A stretch of DNA of 64,000 bases from Paracoccus sp. (in: a-proteobacteria) (GTDB taxonomy: Bacteria > Pseudomonadota > Alphaproteobacteria > Rhodobacterales > Rhodobacteraceae), in the NCBI RefSeq assembly GCF_030538695.1, contig NZ_JAUNTN010000002.1:1-64000 (forward strand), given 5' to 3'. The position numbers and the translations under genes were made by a program. The notes below the pieces were generated by a model. The model did no database searches. It saw only the letters and a program-made list of their open reading frames with translations, and was not told the DNA's origin. Of the stretch, positions 43,992 to 52,988 are shown in pieces; within the stretch, counting starts at the first letter, position 1; the number at the start of each line of letters is the position of its first letter.

Positions 43992-45380
43992 ATGCAGTAT
44001 ATTTCGACTCGGGGTCAGGCCCCGGTGCTGAGTTTTGAACAGGCGATGATGACCGGGCTGGCCCGTGACGGCGGGTTATACCTGCCGCAGACCATCCCGA
44101 CCCTGACCCATGACCAGATCGCCGCGCTGGAGGGGTTGCCCTATGAGGACGCCGCGCTGCGCATCATCCGGCCCTTTACCGGCGACAGTTTCAGCGATGC
44201 GGAACTGACGGCGGCCATTGCCCACGCCTATCAGGGCTTTGGTCATGCCGCCCGTGCGCCGCTGGTCCAGCTTGCCCCCGGCCATCACCTGCTGGAGCTG
44301 TTCCACGGCCCGACGCTGGCCTTCAAGGACTTTGCCATGCAACTGATCGGGCAGTTGTTCCAGATCGCGCTGGCGCGGTCGGGGCAGCGGATCACGATTG
44401 TGGGGGCGACCTCGGGCGATACCGGCTCGGCGGCGATCGAGGCGTTCCGGGGCCTGCCGAATGTCGATGTGTTCATCCTGTTTCCGCATGGCCGCGTGTC
44501 CGAAGTCCAGCGTCGCCAGATGACCACACCCGCCGATAGCAATGTCCACGCCATCGCGCTGGACGGGCATTTCGATGACTGTCAGGCGCGGGTCAAGGAT
44601 CTGTTCAACGATCACGCCTTCCGCGATACGGTCGGGCTGGCCGGGGTGAACAGCATCAACTGGGCACGGGTGCTGGCGCAGGTGGTCTATTATTTCACCA
44701 GCGCCGTGTCGCTGGGGGCGCCGTATCGCAAGGTCAGCTTTACGGTGCCGACCGGGAACTTTGGCGACATCTTTGCCGGCTCGGTTGCCCGCGCGATGGG
44801 CTTGCCGGTGGATCGGCTGGTGATTGCGACGAACCAGAATGACATTCTGGACCGCGCACTGAAAACCGGGGAATACCGGCCAGCGGGGGTCGAACCCTCG
44901 ATCAGCCCGTCGATGGATATTCAGGTGTCCAGCAATTTTGAACGGGCGCTGTTCATGGCCTATGACGGCGATGCAGGCGCGGTGCGGCAGTTGATGGATG
45001 AGCTGGCGCAGGGCGGTTTCCGCATTTCCCAGGGCGCATTACAGGCGTTGCGCAGCCTTTATGACAGCGGCCGTGTGTCTGAATCGGAAACGCTGGACAT
45101 GATCCGCACCATCCGGGCCGAGACCGGGCAGGTGATCTGTCCGCATACCGCCGTGGCCGTGGCCGTCGCCCGCCAGCATGTGAAACCGGGCGTGCCGATG
45201 ATTTCACTGTCCACCGCGCATCCGGCCAAGTTCCCCGATGCGGTGCAGGAGGCTGTCGGGCTGCGCCCCGACCTGCCGCCGCATATGGAGGGGCTGTTCG
45301 ACAAGCCCGAACGGGTGGTGCGGCTTGAAAATAGCCTCGATGCGCTTAAATCGCTGATCCTTGAACGGAGAACAGCGTGA
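43992..45380 (+). CDS. threonine synthase (thrC): Threonine synthase
   Basis: PLP enzyme converting O-phosphohomoserine to threonine, 462 residues (the longer class, as in E. coli). PLP lysine K112 in LAFKDFAMQLIGQ, TIVGATSGDTGSAAIEAF phosphate-binding loop, and SINWARVLAQVVYYF. The start 9 bases after surf1 suggests read-through from the oxidase cluster; its stop overlaps the M16 peptidase. The order surf1-thrC-M16 peptidase is one I recall from other Rhodobacterales. Confidence 0.95.
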   Translation: MQYISTRGQAPVLSFEQAMMTGLARDGGLYLPQTIPTLTHDQIAALEGLPYEDAALRIIRPFTGDSFSDAELTAAIAHAYQGFGHAARAPLVQLAPGHHLLELFHGPTLAFKDFAMQLIGQLFQIALARSGQRITIVGATSGDTGSAAIEAFRGLPNVDVFILFPHGRVSEVQRRQMTTPADSNVHAIALDGHFDDCQARVKDLFNDHAFRDTVGLAGVNSINWARVLAQVVYYFTSAVSLGAPYRKVSFTVPTGNFGDIFAGSVARAMGLPVDRLVIATNQNDILDRALKTGEYRPAGVEPSISPSMDIQVSSNFERALFMAYDGDAGAVRQLMDELAQGGFRISQGALQALRSLYDSGRVSESETLDMIRTIRAETGQVICPHTAVAVAVARQHVKPGVPMISLSTAHPAKFPDAVQEAVGLRPDLPPHMEGLFDKPERVVRLENSLDALKSLILERRTA

Positions 45381-46642
45381 GCGATTTCAACCTGACCACC
45401 CTGCCCAACGGGATGCGCATTGCCACCCGCAACATGGCCGGCCTTCATTCCGCCAGCATCGGCATTTGGGTCGATGCCGGGGGCCGTGACGAGCGTGCAG
45501 ACCAGAACGGCATTGCACATTTTCTGGAACATATGGCCTTCAAAGGCACGACCAGCCGCAGCGCCTTGCAGATCGCCGAGGCGATCGAAGATGTCGGCGG
45601 CTATCTGAACGCCTATACCTCGCGCGATGTGACCGCCTATTATGCGCGGGTACTGGCGGGTGATGTGCCGCTGGCGCTGGATGTGATCTCGGACATTCTG
45701 CTGAACCCGACCTTTGATGCGCGTGAAATCGAGGTCGAGCGCGGTGTGATCTTGCAGGAAATCGGGCAGGCATTGGACACGCCCGACGACATCATCTTTG
45801 ACTGGCTGCAAGAGGCAGCCTATCCCGACCAGCCTATCGGCCGCCCGATCCTTGGCCCGGCCGAGGCCGTGCGCCGGTTTTCCCGCGCCGATCTGTCGGG
45901 CTTTGTGGCGGAACATTACGGCCCGCAGCACATGATTCTTGCGGCCGCCGGGGCGGTGGATCACGACCAGATCGCTCGTCAGGCCGAGGCTGCCTTTGGC
46001 CACCTGCCGCCGCGCCCGATGGCGGCCCGTGATGCCGCCCGCTGGCAGGGGGCCGAGGCCCGTCATCTCAAGGATCTGGAGCAAGCCCATTTCGCGCTGG
46101 CGCTGGAAGGGCCGGGCTATCTGGCGCAGGATTTCTATGCCGCGCAGATTTTCGCGGCGGCGCTTGGGGGCGGTATGTCCTCGCGCCTGTTCCAGAAGCT
46201 GCGCGAGGAAAAAGGGCTGTGCTATACGATCTTTGCGCAGCCGGGATTCCACCATGACACCGGGATGCTGACCATCTATGCCGGGACCGGCGGCGATGAG
46301 GTCGCCGGGCTGGCGGAACTGACCGTCGATGAAATCCGCCGCGCGGCTGACGGGCTGACGGATGCCGAAATTGCGCGGGCCAAGGCGCAGATGAAATCTT
46401 CGCTGCTGATGGGGCTGGAAAGCCCTTCGTCGCAGGCTGAGCGGATCGCCCGCGCGCTGGCTATCTGGGGCCGGGTGCCGGACCCTGCCGAGGCTGCCGC
46501 GAAAATCGACGCGGTAACGGCGCGGGATCTGCGTGACCATGCGCAGGCGATGCTGGCCAAGGCGCGGCCTGCGCTGGCGCTCTATGGCCCGGTTGCAGCG
46601 GCCCCCGCGCGTGAGGCGCTGGCCGAAAGGCTTGCGGCGTGA
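45377..46642 (+). CDS. M16 family zinc peptidase (processing-peptidase-like)
   Basis: 421 residues, the length of a single mitochondrial-processing-peptidase beta-like subunit. The inverted zinc motif HxxEH is seen as HFLEHMAFKGT (H48, E51, H52) with the downstream glutamate in REIEVERGVILQEIG. The C-terminal half carries ALGGGMSSRLFQKLREEKGLCY, the glycine-rich substrate loop. GTG start overlapping thrC by 4 bases. The bacterial substrate is unknown. Confidence 0.92.
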   Translation: MSDFNLTTLPNGMRIATRNMAGLHSASIGIWVDAGGRDERADQNGIAHFLEHMAFKGTTSRSALQIAEAIEDVGGYLNAYTSRDVTAYYARVLAGDVPLALDVISDILLNPTFDAREIEVERGVILQEIGQALDTPDDIIFDWLQEAAYPDQPIGRPILGPAEAVRRFSRADLSGFVAEHYGPQHMILAAAGAVDHDQIARQAEAAFGHLPPRPMAARDAARWQGAEARHLKDLEQAHFALALEGPGYLAQDFYAAQIFAAALGGGMSSRLFQKLREEKGLCYTIFAQPGFHHDTGMLTIYAGTGGDEVAGLAELTVDEIRRAADGLTDAEIARAKAQMKSSLLMGLESPSSQAERIARALAIWGRVPDPAEAAAKIDAVTARDLRDHAQAMLAKARPALALYGPVAAAPAREALAERLAA

Positions 46643-47220
46643 TGTTCCGGCGGCGGGGCCTGCGGCTGGAAACAGACCGCATGACCCTGCGCCTGCCTGC
46701 GCATCACGACTTTGCCCCTTGGGCGGCGCTGCGGGTGGAAAGCCGGGACTTTCTGACCCGCTGGGAACCCGTCTGGTCACCCGACCACCTGACCCGCAAA
46801 AGTTTCACCAACCGCGTCTATTGGGCGGCCCGCGCCAGCCGTCAGGGGACGGCTTTGCCGCTGTTTCTGATCCGGCATGATGGCACGTTGCTGGGGGCTA
46901 TCACCATGGACAATATCCGTCGCGGCCCGGCGCAGGCGGCCACTGTCGGCTATTGGATCGGGGCGCAGTTCGCGCGGCAGGGCTATATGCGCGAAGCCTT
47001 GGAAGCCGTTGTTTATCATGGCTTCCAGGTCATGGACTTGTCGCGGATCGAGGCCGCCTGCCTGCCTGAAAATGCGGCCTCGCGCGGGGTTCTGGAAAAA
47101 CTTGGGTTCAAATACGAAGGCGTCGCGCAAAGCTATCTGCAAATCAACGGGCGCTGGCGGAACCATGTGCTTTATGCGAATCTGCGTGGGGACAGGCGCG
47201 GGCGGACGGATGTGCGGTGA
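46639..47220 (+). CDS. rimJ: GNAT acetyltransferase, RimJ type
   Basis: 193 residues with the RimJ/RimL pattern: LRLETDRMTLRLPAHHDFAPWAALRVESRDFL, LGAITMDNIRRG, the acetyl-CoA region GYWIGAQFARQGYMREALEAVVYHGFQ and EAACLPENAASRGVLEKLGFKYEGVAQSYLQING. E. coli RimJ acetylates the N-terminus of ribosomal protein S5; whether this one does is not shown. Begins in the M16 stop codon. Confidence 0.85.
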   Translation: MMFRRRGLRLETDRMTLRLPAHHDFAPWAALRVESRDFLTRWEPVWSPDHLTRKSFTNRVYWAARASRQGTALPLFLIRHDGTLLGAITMDNIRRGPAQAATVGYWIGAQFARQGYMREALEAVVYHGFQVMDLSRIEAACLPENAASRGVLEKLGFKYEGVAQSYLQINGRWRNHVLYANLRGDRRGRTDVR

Positions 47221-47246
47221 GGGCAGAACTGGGGCGCTGCCCCGGA

Positions 47247-47273
47247 CCCCGGGATATTTATGGACAAAAGATG
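47247..47273. repeat. Dispersed repeat, copy 4 (reverse orientation)
   Basis: CCCCGGGATATTT followed by ATGGACAAAAGATG. The last three bases are the start codon of the FAD-linked oxidase. Core shared with the copies at 15288, 26513, 34246 and 51349, without the GCCTCCGGC end. Confidence 0.7.
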
Positions 47274-48668
47274 CTCAGAGATGCGGATGAGGATTTTGCC
47301 CGGAACTTGCCCGAAGGGGTGGTTCGTCCGCTGACCGAGGCTTACCTGACCGAGCCGCGCGGGCGCTGGCGGGGGCAGGGCGGTGTGGTGGCAGCGCCGC
47401 GTTCCGTGGATGAGGTCGCCGCGGTGCTGCGGGCGGCGCAGGCGGCGCGGGTGCCGGTGGTCACGCGTGGCGGCGGCACCGGGCTGGTCAGCGGGCAGGT
47501 GATGCCGGATGCTGCGCCGCTGATCCTGTCGCTGGTGCGGATGGCGCGGGTGCGGGCGGTTTACCCGGCGGAAAACGTGCTGGTGGCCGAGGCGGGTGTG
47601 ACCTTGCAGGCGGTGCGGGATGCGGCCGAGGACGTAGGGCGGCTGTTTCCGCTGGCGCTTGCCTCTCAGGGGTCTGCGACGGTTGGCGGGGTGCTGGCGA
47701 CCAATGCGGGCGGGGTGAATGTGTTACGCTATGGCAATGCCCGCGCCTTATGTCTGGGGGTCGAGGCTGTTCTGTCAGATGGACGTGTTATCAACGGGTT
47801 GCAGCGGCTTCGCAAAGATAACACGGGCTATGATCTGCGTGATCTGCTGATTGGGTCCGAGGGGACGCTGGGGGTCATTACCGCCGCCAGTCTGGCCTTG
47901 TCACCGCGTCCTGCGGCGCAGGCGGTGATGATGCTGGTGGTGCCAGACCCGGCAGCGGCGCTGGATCTGCTGGCTTTGGCCGGGGCGAGGCTGGCGGGCT
48001 GCGTGTCGGCGTTCGAGCTGATCTCGGGGCAGGGGTTGCGCTTTCTGGACGAGGTTCTGCCTCTGCGGCAGCCTTTTGACCCGCGCCCGGATTGGCTGGT
48101 TTTGTTAGAGCTTGGCCTGCCCGAGGGGCTGGACCCGGAGGTGACGAGCGAAGGGCTGGTTACGGCAGCGATGGCCGGGGGGCTGGTTCTTGATGGGGTG
48201 ATCGCGCAATCGGGGCAGCAGGCGGCTGAGTTCTGGCATGTGCGCGAAAGCCTGCCGGAAGCAAACCGGCGGATCGGCTCGATTTCCAGCCATGACATTA
48301 GCTTGCCCCTGTCGGAAATACCGGATTTTCTGCGGGATGCCGGGGCGATGCTGGCCGGGATGGGGGTGCGGATCAACGCCTTTGGCCATCTGGGAGACGG
48401 CAATCTGCATTACAATGTGTTTCCGGCACCGGGGCGCAGTCGTGCGGATTATGACGCGCCGCGGGTGCAGGAGCTTGTGCATGATATGGTGGTGTCACGC
48501 GGCGGGTCGTTTTCCGCGGAACACGGTATTGGACGCCTGAAAACCAAGGATTTGGCGCGTTGGGGTGATCCCGCCCGCGTGCAGATGATGGCCGGGATCA
48601 AGGCGTTGTTTGATCCGGCGGGTATCCTGAATCCGGGGGTTATTTTGCCGGCGGTGACGGAATCTTAA
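47271..48668 (+). CDS. FAD-linked oxidase (GlcD / D-2-hydroxyacid dehydrogenase type)
   Basis: 465 residues from the ATG at 47271, which lies in a repeat copy without a typical ribosome site. PCMH-type FAD domain: VVTRGGGTGLVSGQV, LASQGSATVGGVLATNAGGVNVLRYGNAR and GSEGTLGVITAASL. C-terminal domain with the histidine motif NAFGHLGDGNLHYNVF and SAEHGIGRLK. Such enzymes oxidise glycolate, D-lactate or D-2-hydroxyglutarate and donate electrons to quinone or ETF. No glcE or glcF is adjacent, so a stand-alone D-2-hydroxyacid dehydrogenase is more likely than glycolate oxidase. Confidence 0.9.
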   Translation: MLRDADEDFARNLPEGVVRPLTEAYLTEPRGRWRGQGGVVAAPRSVDEVAAVLRAAQAARVPVVTRGGGTGLVSGQVMPDAAPLILSLVRMARVRAVYPAENVLVAEAGVTLQAVRDAAEDVGRLFPLALASQGSATVGGVLATNAGGVNVLRYGNARALCLGVEAVLSDGRVINGLQRLRKDNTGYDLRDLLIGSEGTLGVITAASLALSPRPAAQAVMMLVVPDPAAALDLLALAGARLAGCVSAFELISGQGLRFLDEVLPLRQPFDPRPDWLVLLELGLPEGLDPEVTSEGLVTAAMAGGLVLDGVIAQSGQQAAEFWHVRESLPEANRRIGSISSHDISLPLSEIPDFLRDAGAMLAGMGVRINAFGHLGDGNLHYNVFPAPGRSRADYDAPRVQELVHDMVVSRGGSFSAEHGIGRLKTKDLARWGDPARVQMMAGIKALFDPAGILNPGVILPAVTES

Positions 48669-48685
48669 CCCTTTGCGGCCATGAT

Positions 48686-48740
48686 CGCCCTTGAAAGGAG
48701 GGCGAATCATGCTCTGGTTGCTTTTGGGGCTATTCGCCCT
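48686..48740. terminator. Competing hairpins between the FAD oxidase and apt
   Basis: CGCCCT (48686-48691) pairs with AGGGCG (48699-48704); the same right arm, extended to AGGGCGAAT (48699-48707), pairs perfectly with ATTCGCCCT at 48732-48740. The two folds exclude each other. They lie at the convergent ends of the two genes, the outer arm covering the apt stop. No T-run. Confidence 0.5.
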
Positions 48741-49260
48741 CGAACTCGCAAAGTGCGTGGACTGGCATGTTCAGCGATTCCAGCAACTTGCGCCCGCCCA
48801 AATCCGGCAGGTCAATGACAAAGGCGCAGCCGATGACTTCGGCGCCAAGGCGCTGGCACAGTTTGATGCTGGCGGCTGCGGTCCCCCCGGTGGCCAGCAG
48901 GTCGTCCACGATCAGCACTTTGTCGCCGGGGCGCAGGGCATCGTCATGGATTTCCACGACCGCTTCGCCATATTCCAGCGTATAGGCTTCGGAAATGACC
49001 GTTCCGGGCAGCTTGCCCTTTTTGCGGATCGGCACAAAGCCGGTGGTCAGTTGGTGCGCGACGGCCCCGCCAAGGATAAAGCCGCGCGCCTCAAGACCCA
49101 CAACCTTGTCGATACGCTCACCCGCATAGGGGTGCAAAAGCTGGTCGATAGCCATGCGAAAGCCGCGTGCATCCGCAAACAGCGTGGTCACGTCACGAAA
49201 GATGATGCCTTCATGCGGGAAGTCATAGATGCTGCGGATATAGTCTTTGACGGTTTTCAT
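48730..49260 (-). CDS. apt: Adenine phosphoribosyltransferase
   Basis: Salvages adenine to AMP with PRPP. 176 residues. The PRPP loop [35 protein letters not shown] and [10 protein letters not shown] are present. A flavin reductase-like gene overlaps its start by 4 bases on the same strand, so the two are co-transcribed with apt downstream. The end runs into a set of hairpins. Confidence 0.96.
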   Translation of the reverse strand: MKTVKDYIRSIYDFPHEGIIFRDVTTLFADARGFRMAIDQLLHPYAGERIDKVVGLEARGFILGGAVAHQLTTGFVPIRKKGKLPGTVISEAYTLEYGEAVVEIHDDALRPGDKVLIVDDLLATGGTAAASIKLCQRLGAEVIGCAFVIDLPDLGGRKLLESLNMPVHALCEFEGE

Positions 49261-49853
49261 GGGCGGTCCATCTGGAAGCGGTCTGTGACGCGGGCATAAT
49301 CCCTATAGCCCATCCGCGCCAGCCAGCCATCGTCGGACAGGTCAAAAATCCCGTTCTTGAGGAAATCGTCGCGGATATGGATTCCGGTCACGATACCAAG
49401 CACCATGAAATTGACGTTTCCGGCCAGTTGCAGGATGCGGGTTGCGCGACATTCCAGACTTGCGGCAGCCTGTTCCACGCGGGGGCAGTCGATGGTTGCA
49501 CATTCTGCGCGGGTCAGCCCGGCGATGTCGAACTCGGACTGGTCGGCGGACAGGGCGGCGGAGCTGGCGTTCATGGCGTCGCGCAGGCTGTAGGGGGCGA
49601 TGTTAACGCAAAAGACCTGCGATTGCGCGATCAGCGACAGGCTGTCCTTGGTGCCGTTCCGGTCGGGCTTGGTCCCGGTCGAGGCAAACATGACCTGCGG
49701 CGGCTCATAGCTGAGCGCGTTGAAAAAGGAATAGGGGGCAAGGTTGTCCTGTCCACCCGCGCGGGTCGAGATCCAGCCGATCGGTCGGGGTGCAACGATA
49801 GCGTTCCAAGGGTTGTGCGGCAGGCCGTGGCCGTTTTCGGGGCGATAGAACAT
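49257..49853 (-). CDS. Flavin reductase-like (FMN-binding split barrel) protein
   Basis: 198 residues from [11 protein letters not shown]. The split-barrel pattern [42 protein letters not shown] and [19 protein letters not shown] match the family that binds FMN and reduces flavin or protects flavoproteins. No partner monooxygenase is adjacent. Its stop overlaps the apt start, so the gene leads a two-gene unit; no metabolic link is evident. An in-frame Met at 49904 would reach into the next divergent gene's leader. Confidence 0.85.
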   Translation of the reverse strand: MFYRPENGHGLPHNPWNAIVAPRPIGWISTRAGGQDNLAPYSFFNALSYEPPQVMFASTGTKPDRNGTKDSLSLIAQSQVFCVNIAPYSLRDAMNASSAALSADQSEFDIAGLTRAECATIDCPRVEQAAASLECRATRILQLAGNVNFMVLGIVTGIHIRDDFLKNGIFDLSDDGWLARMGYRDYARVTDRFQMDRP

Positions 49854-49959
49854 GGCGGAACTCGCATCAGGACTGGGGCTGAAAGTGCCATGCCACGGGG
49901 GCAAGCACCAGCGTATTTTCCCGGTGACAAGCCGGGCGTGGGATGATTATTTGCGGCGC

Positions 49960-50502
49960 ATGGAATACAGTCTTTGTCCCGAAACGCCCAAGGATACGCC
50001 CGAAGTCGAGGCGCTTTATGATCTGTGCTTTGCGCCGGGGCGAACGGCGCTGTCGTCTTATCGGCTGCGGGACGGGGTGCCGCCGGTCGGGCCGTTGTGT
50101 CTGCTGTTGCGCGATGCAGGGGGCGTTTTGCTGGCTGCGATCCGCTATTGGCCCGTGCGCGTGGCGGGATTACCCGTGCTGCTGCTCGGCCCGATCGCGG
50201 TGCATCCGACAGCGCAGGGCGAAGGGCTTGGGGCATGGCTGATGCGTGAAAGTCTGGACCGGGCGCGGGGGCTGGCAGCGGATCGTGTGCTGCTGGTTGG
50301 CGATGCGCCCTATTACCGGCGATTCGGCTTTACCAAGCTGGATCACGTCCAGATGCCGCCGCCCACCAATCCGGACCGGGTGCTGGGTCTGGAACTTACG
50401 CCCGGCGCGTGGGTTGATGTCTCGGGGCCGGTCGAGCGTGATGACGGCGCCGCCGGGTCTGATTTGCCCGATTGCCGCGAGGTGCATATCGCGCGCGGCT
50501 GA
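49960..50502 (+). CDS. GNAT N-acetyltransferase (YhbS-like)
   Basis: 180 residues, ATG at 49960. The acetyl-CoA motif is LLLGPIAVHPTAQGEGLGAWLMRESLDRARGLAADRVLLVGDAPYYRRFGF, which closely follows the YhbS-type signature. The substrate is unknown. The preceding 106 bases are shared with the divergent flavin reductase-like gene; an in-frame Met at 49852 lies within this region and is not supported by a ribosome site. Confidence 0.86.
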   Translation: MEYSLCPETPKDTPEVEALYDLCFAPGRTALSSYRLRDGVPPVGPLCLLLRDAGGVLLAAIRYWPVRVAGLPVLLLGPIAVHPTAQGEGLGAWLMRESLDRARGLAADRVLLVGDAPYYRRFGFTKLDHVQMPPPTNPDRVLGLELTPGAWVDVSGPVERDDGAAGSDLPDCREVHIARG

Positions 50503-50523
50503 GGGCGCAGCGAAAGGGATGCG

Positions 50524-51312
50524 ATGCCGCGTTCGACGATGCCAGCAAAGGGGCAGGCTGTCCTGCCGCCGATCACCGATCCGACCGTTCATGCCGCAAT
50601 CGACCGGCTGGCGCGGCGCTATCTGCGTGCAGGCGGCATAGGCATGGAGATTATGAACATGGTGGGGGGCAGCGCAGAATCGGCGCTGAAACGGCTGCCG
50701 TCTTTTGTCACCCGCCGTTTGGACAAGATTGTGACGCTTGGGTTGGAGCGAGCCTATGATGCCGCGGATCGTTCGCGCCGGGTGGTGCGCGATCGTGGCG
50801 ACTGGTTCAATCGCCTGGCGACGACGGCCAGCGGGGTCGCGGGCGGTGTGGCGGGGCTGCCGGGCGCGGTGGTCGAATTGCCGGTGACGATCACCCTGTT
50901 GCTGCGGGCGATGCTGGAAATCGCGGCAGAGCATGGATTTGATCCCGACAGTGACGAGGTGCGGCGCGAATGTCTGCTGATTTTCGCAGCGGGCGGGCCG
51001 GGGACCGAGGACGACGGCACCGATGTTGGCCTGCTGGCGGCGCGGCTGACGATCACTGGTCAGACGTTGCAAGGGCTGATTGCCAAGGTCGCGCCGCGCC
51101 TGTCAGCCACGCTGGCGCAAAAGCTGGCAGCGCAGGCGGCGCCGGTGCTTGGCGCGGTGGCGGGTGCCTCGATCAACTATACCTTTGCGGCCTATTATCA
51201 ACAGCTTGCGCGGGTGCATTTCGGGATGATGCGGTTGGCCGATGAAGCAGATCTGCCGCGCGAGGCGGTGGCAGAGGCTGTGCGGTTGCGGATTGCGCAA
51301 TTGCGGGATTGA
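50524..51312 (+). CDS. EcsC family protein
   Basis: 262 residues. Matches the EcsC family (named for a protein next to an ABC exporter in Bacillus): a long helical region, RRVVRDRGDWFNRLATTASGVAGGVAGLPGAVVELPVTITLLLRAM with a Gly/Ala-rich hydrophobic hairpin, RRECLLIFAAGGPG, and a tail AGASINYTFAAYYQQLARVHFGMMRLADE. Probably membrane-associated. AAAGGG lies upstream of the ATG. Function unknown. Ends at a repeat copy before the convergent helicase gene. Confidence 0.85.
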   Translation: MPRSTMPAKGQAVLPPITDPTVHAAIDRLARRYLRAGGIGMEIMNMVGGSAESALKRLPSFVTRRLDKIVTLGLERAYDAADRSRRVVRDRGDWFNRLATTASGVAGGVAGLPGAVVELPVTITLLLRAMLEIAAEHGFDPDSDEVRRECLLIFAAGGPGTEDDGTDVGLLAARLTITGQTLQGLIAKVAPRLSATLAQKLAAQAAPVLGAVAGASINYTFAAYYQQLARVHFGMMRLADEADLPREAVAEAVRLRIAQLRD

Positions 51313-51348
51313 AGCGACTGAACGCCGTTTTGCGTCAGATGCCGGATT

Positions 51349-51372
51349 GGATATTTAGGGACAAAAGATTCA
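51349..51372. repeat. Dispersed repeat, copy 5 (reverse orientation)
   Basis: GGATATTTAGGGACAAAAGA, followed by TTCA. It fills most of the 57-base gap between the convergent EcsC and RecD-like genes and reaches the stop codon (TCA on the plus strand, 51370-51372) of the latter. Confidence 0.75.
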
Positions 51373-52905
51373 GTCGTCCTCGCGCGCCAGTTCCAGCGTG
51401 GGGGCGGGGGCTTCCAGATCGTCCAGCGTCAGTGGTCCGGCCGGGCGGGCCAGCCGGGCGCGGGTGATCCAGAACAGCCGCTCTTGTGCGCGGGTGATGG
51501 CCACATAGGCGAGGCGTTTCCACAGCGGAATCCCGGCCTCGACCCGGCCGGACCATGCGGCGGCGGAAATATCGGGGCCAAAAACCTGCACATCGGGCCA
51601 TTGCGAGCCTTGCGCCTTGTGGATCGTGACCGCCGCGCCATGCAGGAAAATCGCACCCATGCGGGCGGCGGCAGGGATGAAGGGTTCTTCTTCGTCTGGC
51701 TTTTCGATCTTGATGATACTGGCGGCGGACAGGCGCGGGTCTTCAGCGCCGATGACATGCAGCCGGGCAAAGCCGGGTTTGCGGCCCGGTCCCATATAGA
51801 CCACCTGCGCGCCTTTGATGAGGCCGCGAGCCTCTAGGTCGATGCGCTTTTTGCGGTGCTTCAGCGGCAGTTCGATCCCGTCGCAGATCAGCGGTTCGCC
51901 GGGCAGCAGGCTGTCTTCGGGGGCCTGATGGGCGGCGCGAAAGGCCGAGATCAGGCGGATGCGCGTCGCATTGCGCCAGACCAGAACCGGGCTGCGAGCC
52001 ATCAGGTCGGATTCGACGCGCTCGGCCCAGATAACGCGGGGGTCGCGGGCAGCGGCATCGCGGATCATGCGCTCGAACCCTGCGAAATCAAGGCTTTCAT
52101 CAGCAAGCGCATGGGCCAAATCAAGGATCGGGCTGTCGCTTTCCTGCCGGTGGATGCGGTGCAGATGCAGGCGCTGTGCCGGGGCCAGCCGGTCGAACAC
52201 CATCTGACCGGACAGGCCGACCGGGGCCAACTGTGCCGGGTCACCGAACAGGATCAGGGTCGAGAAAATCTCGCGCAGGTCGTCGAACTGGCGTTCGTCC
52301 AGCATCGAGCTTTCGTCGATCAGCCCGACATCCAGCCCTTCCTCGCGCCGCTTCCAGCCCCGGATGAAATCCGAACCGCGCAAGCCCGCTGCTGCCAGCG
52401 CACCGGGAACCGAGGCGTGCAGGTCGTAGAACGCCTTGGCGCGGTCCAGCGCCTCGGGGGTCAGGCGCTCATCCGTCAGCTTTTCCGGGGCGGGCCGGGG
52501 GCCTTCGCCGGCCAGCCATTCGACGATGCGCTCATATTCCGGGTCATAGACGGGGGTGTAAAGGATGCGATGAATGGTCGTCGCAGGCACGCCGCGCATC
52601 CGCAGCACAAAGGCTGCCTTGTTGGTCGGGGCCAGCACGGCCACGCTGCGGCGGTCATGTTTCGCGTTGCTTTCCCAGTCGCCCGTGACCAGTTGCAGCC
52701 CGGCGGCCCGCAAGGCGCGGGTCAGTTCGGCCAGCAGCAGGGTCTTGCCTGAACCCGCTTTGCCCGTCACCGCCATGACCCGCCCCTTGCCGGGCATGGG
52801 TGGCATGACTTCCTCGGCCACAAGGTCGATGCCGGCGGCGGCGAAGGTTTCGGCCAGCGCGTCCCAGGCTTCGGCCTGATCGGAGGAAAGGGTTAAGGCG
52901 GTCAT
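51370..52905 (-). CDS. RecD-like ATP-dependent DNA helicase
   Basis: Superfamily 1 helicase of 511 residues, smaller than RecD2 and lacking its N-terminal domain. Walker A VTGKAGSGKTLLLAEL near residues 46-61, Walker B IDESSMLD, a GDPAQLAPVG motif III, and the C-terminal UvrD-like VTIHKAQGSQWPDVQVFGPD with YVAITRAQERLFW. Similar to phage Dda and stand-alone RecD-type helicases. It stands alone: no recB or recC is nearby. Probably a housekeeping repair helicase. Confidence 0.88.
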   Translation of the reverse strand: MTALTLSSDQAEAWDALAETFAAAGIDLVAEEVMPPMPGKGRVMAVTGKAGSGKTLLLAELTRALRAAGLQLVTGDWESNAKHDRRSVAVLAPTNKAAFVLRMRGVPATTIHRILYTPVYDPEYERIVEWLAGEGPRPAPEKLTDERLTPEALDRAKAFYDLHASVPGALAAAGLRGSDFIRGWKRREEGLDVGLIDESSMLDERQFDDLREIFSTLILFGDPAQLAPVGLSGQMVFDRLAPAQRLHLHRIHRQESDSPILDLAHALADESLDFAGFERMIRDAAARDPRVIWAERVESDLMARSPVLVWRNATRIRLISAFRAAHQAPEDSLLPGEPLICDGIELPLKHRKKRIDLEARGLIKGAQVVYMGPGRKPGFARLHVIGAEDPRLSAASIIKIEKPDEEEPFIPAAARMGAIFLHGAAVTIHKAQGSQWPDVQVFGPDISAAAWSGRVEAGIPLWKRLAYVAITRAQERLFWITRARLARPAGPLTLDDLEAPAPTLELAREDD

Positions 52906-52988
52906 ATGCTGTCCTTACCCGAGGCCCGAGGCAAAGCAAAGCCGCACGGATTGCCGTTCCCCTGCGCGTGGTGATACCCTGCCCAAAA

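Noticed and set aside
48709..49299. Plus-strand frame with a perfect ribosome site, antisense to apt
   Set aside because: Only the first 14 residues look protein-like; the rest mirrors apt. Kept as a finding about the hairpins, not as a gene.
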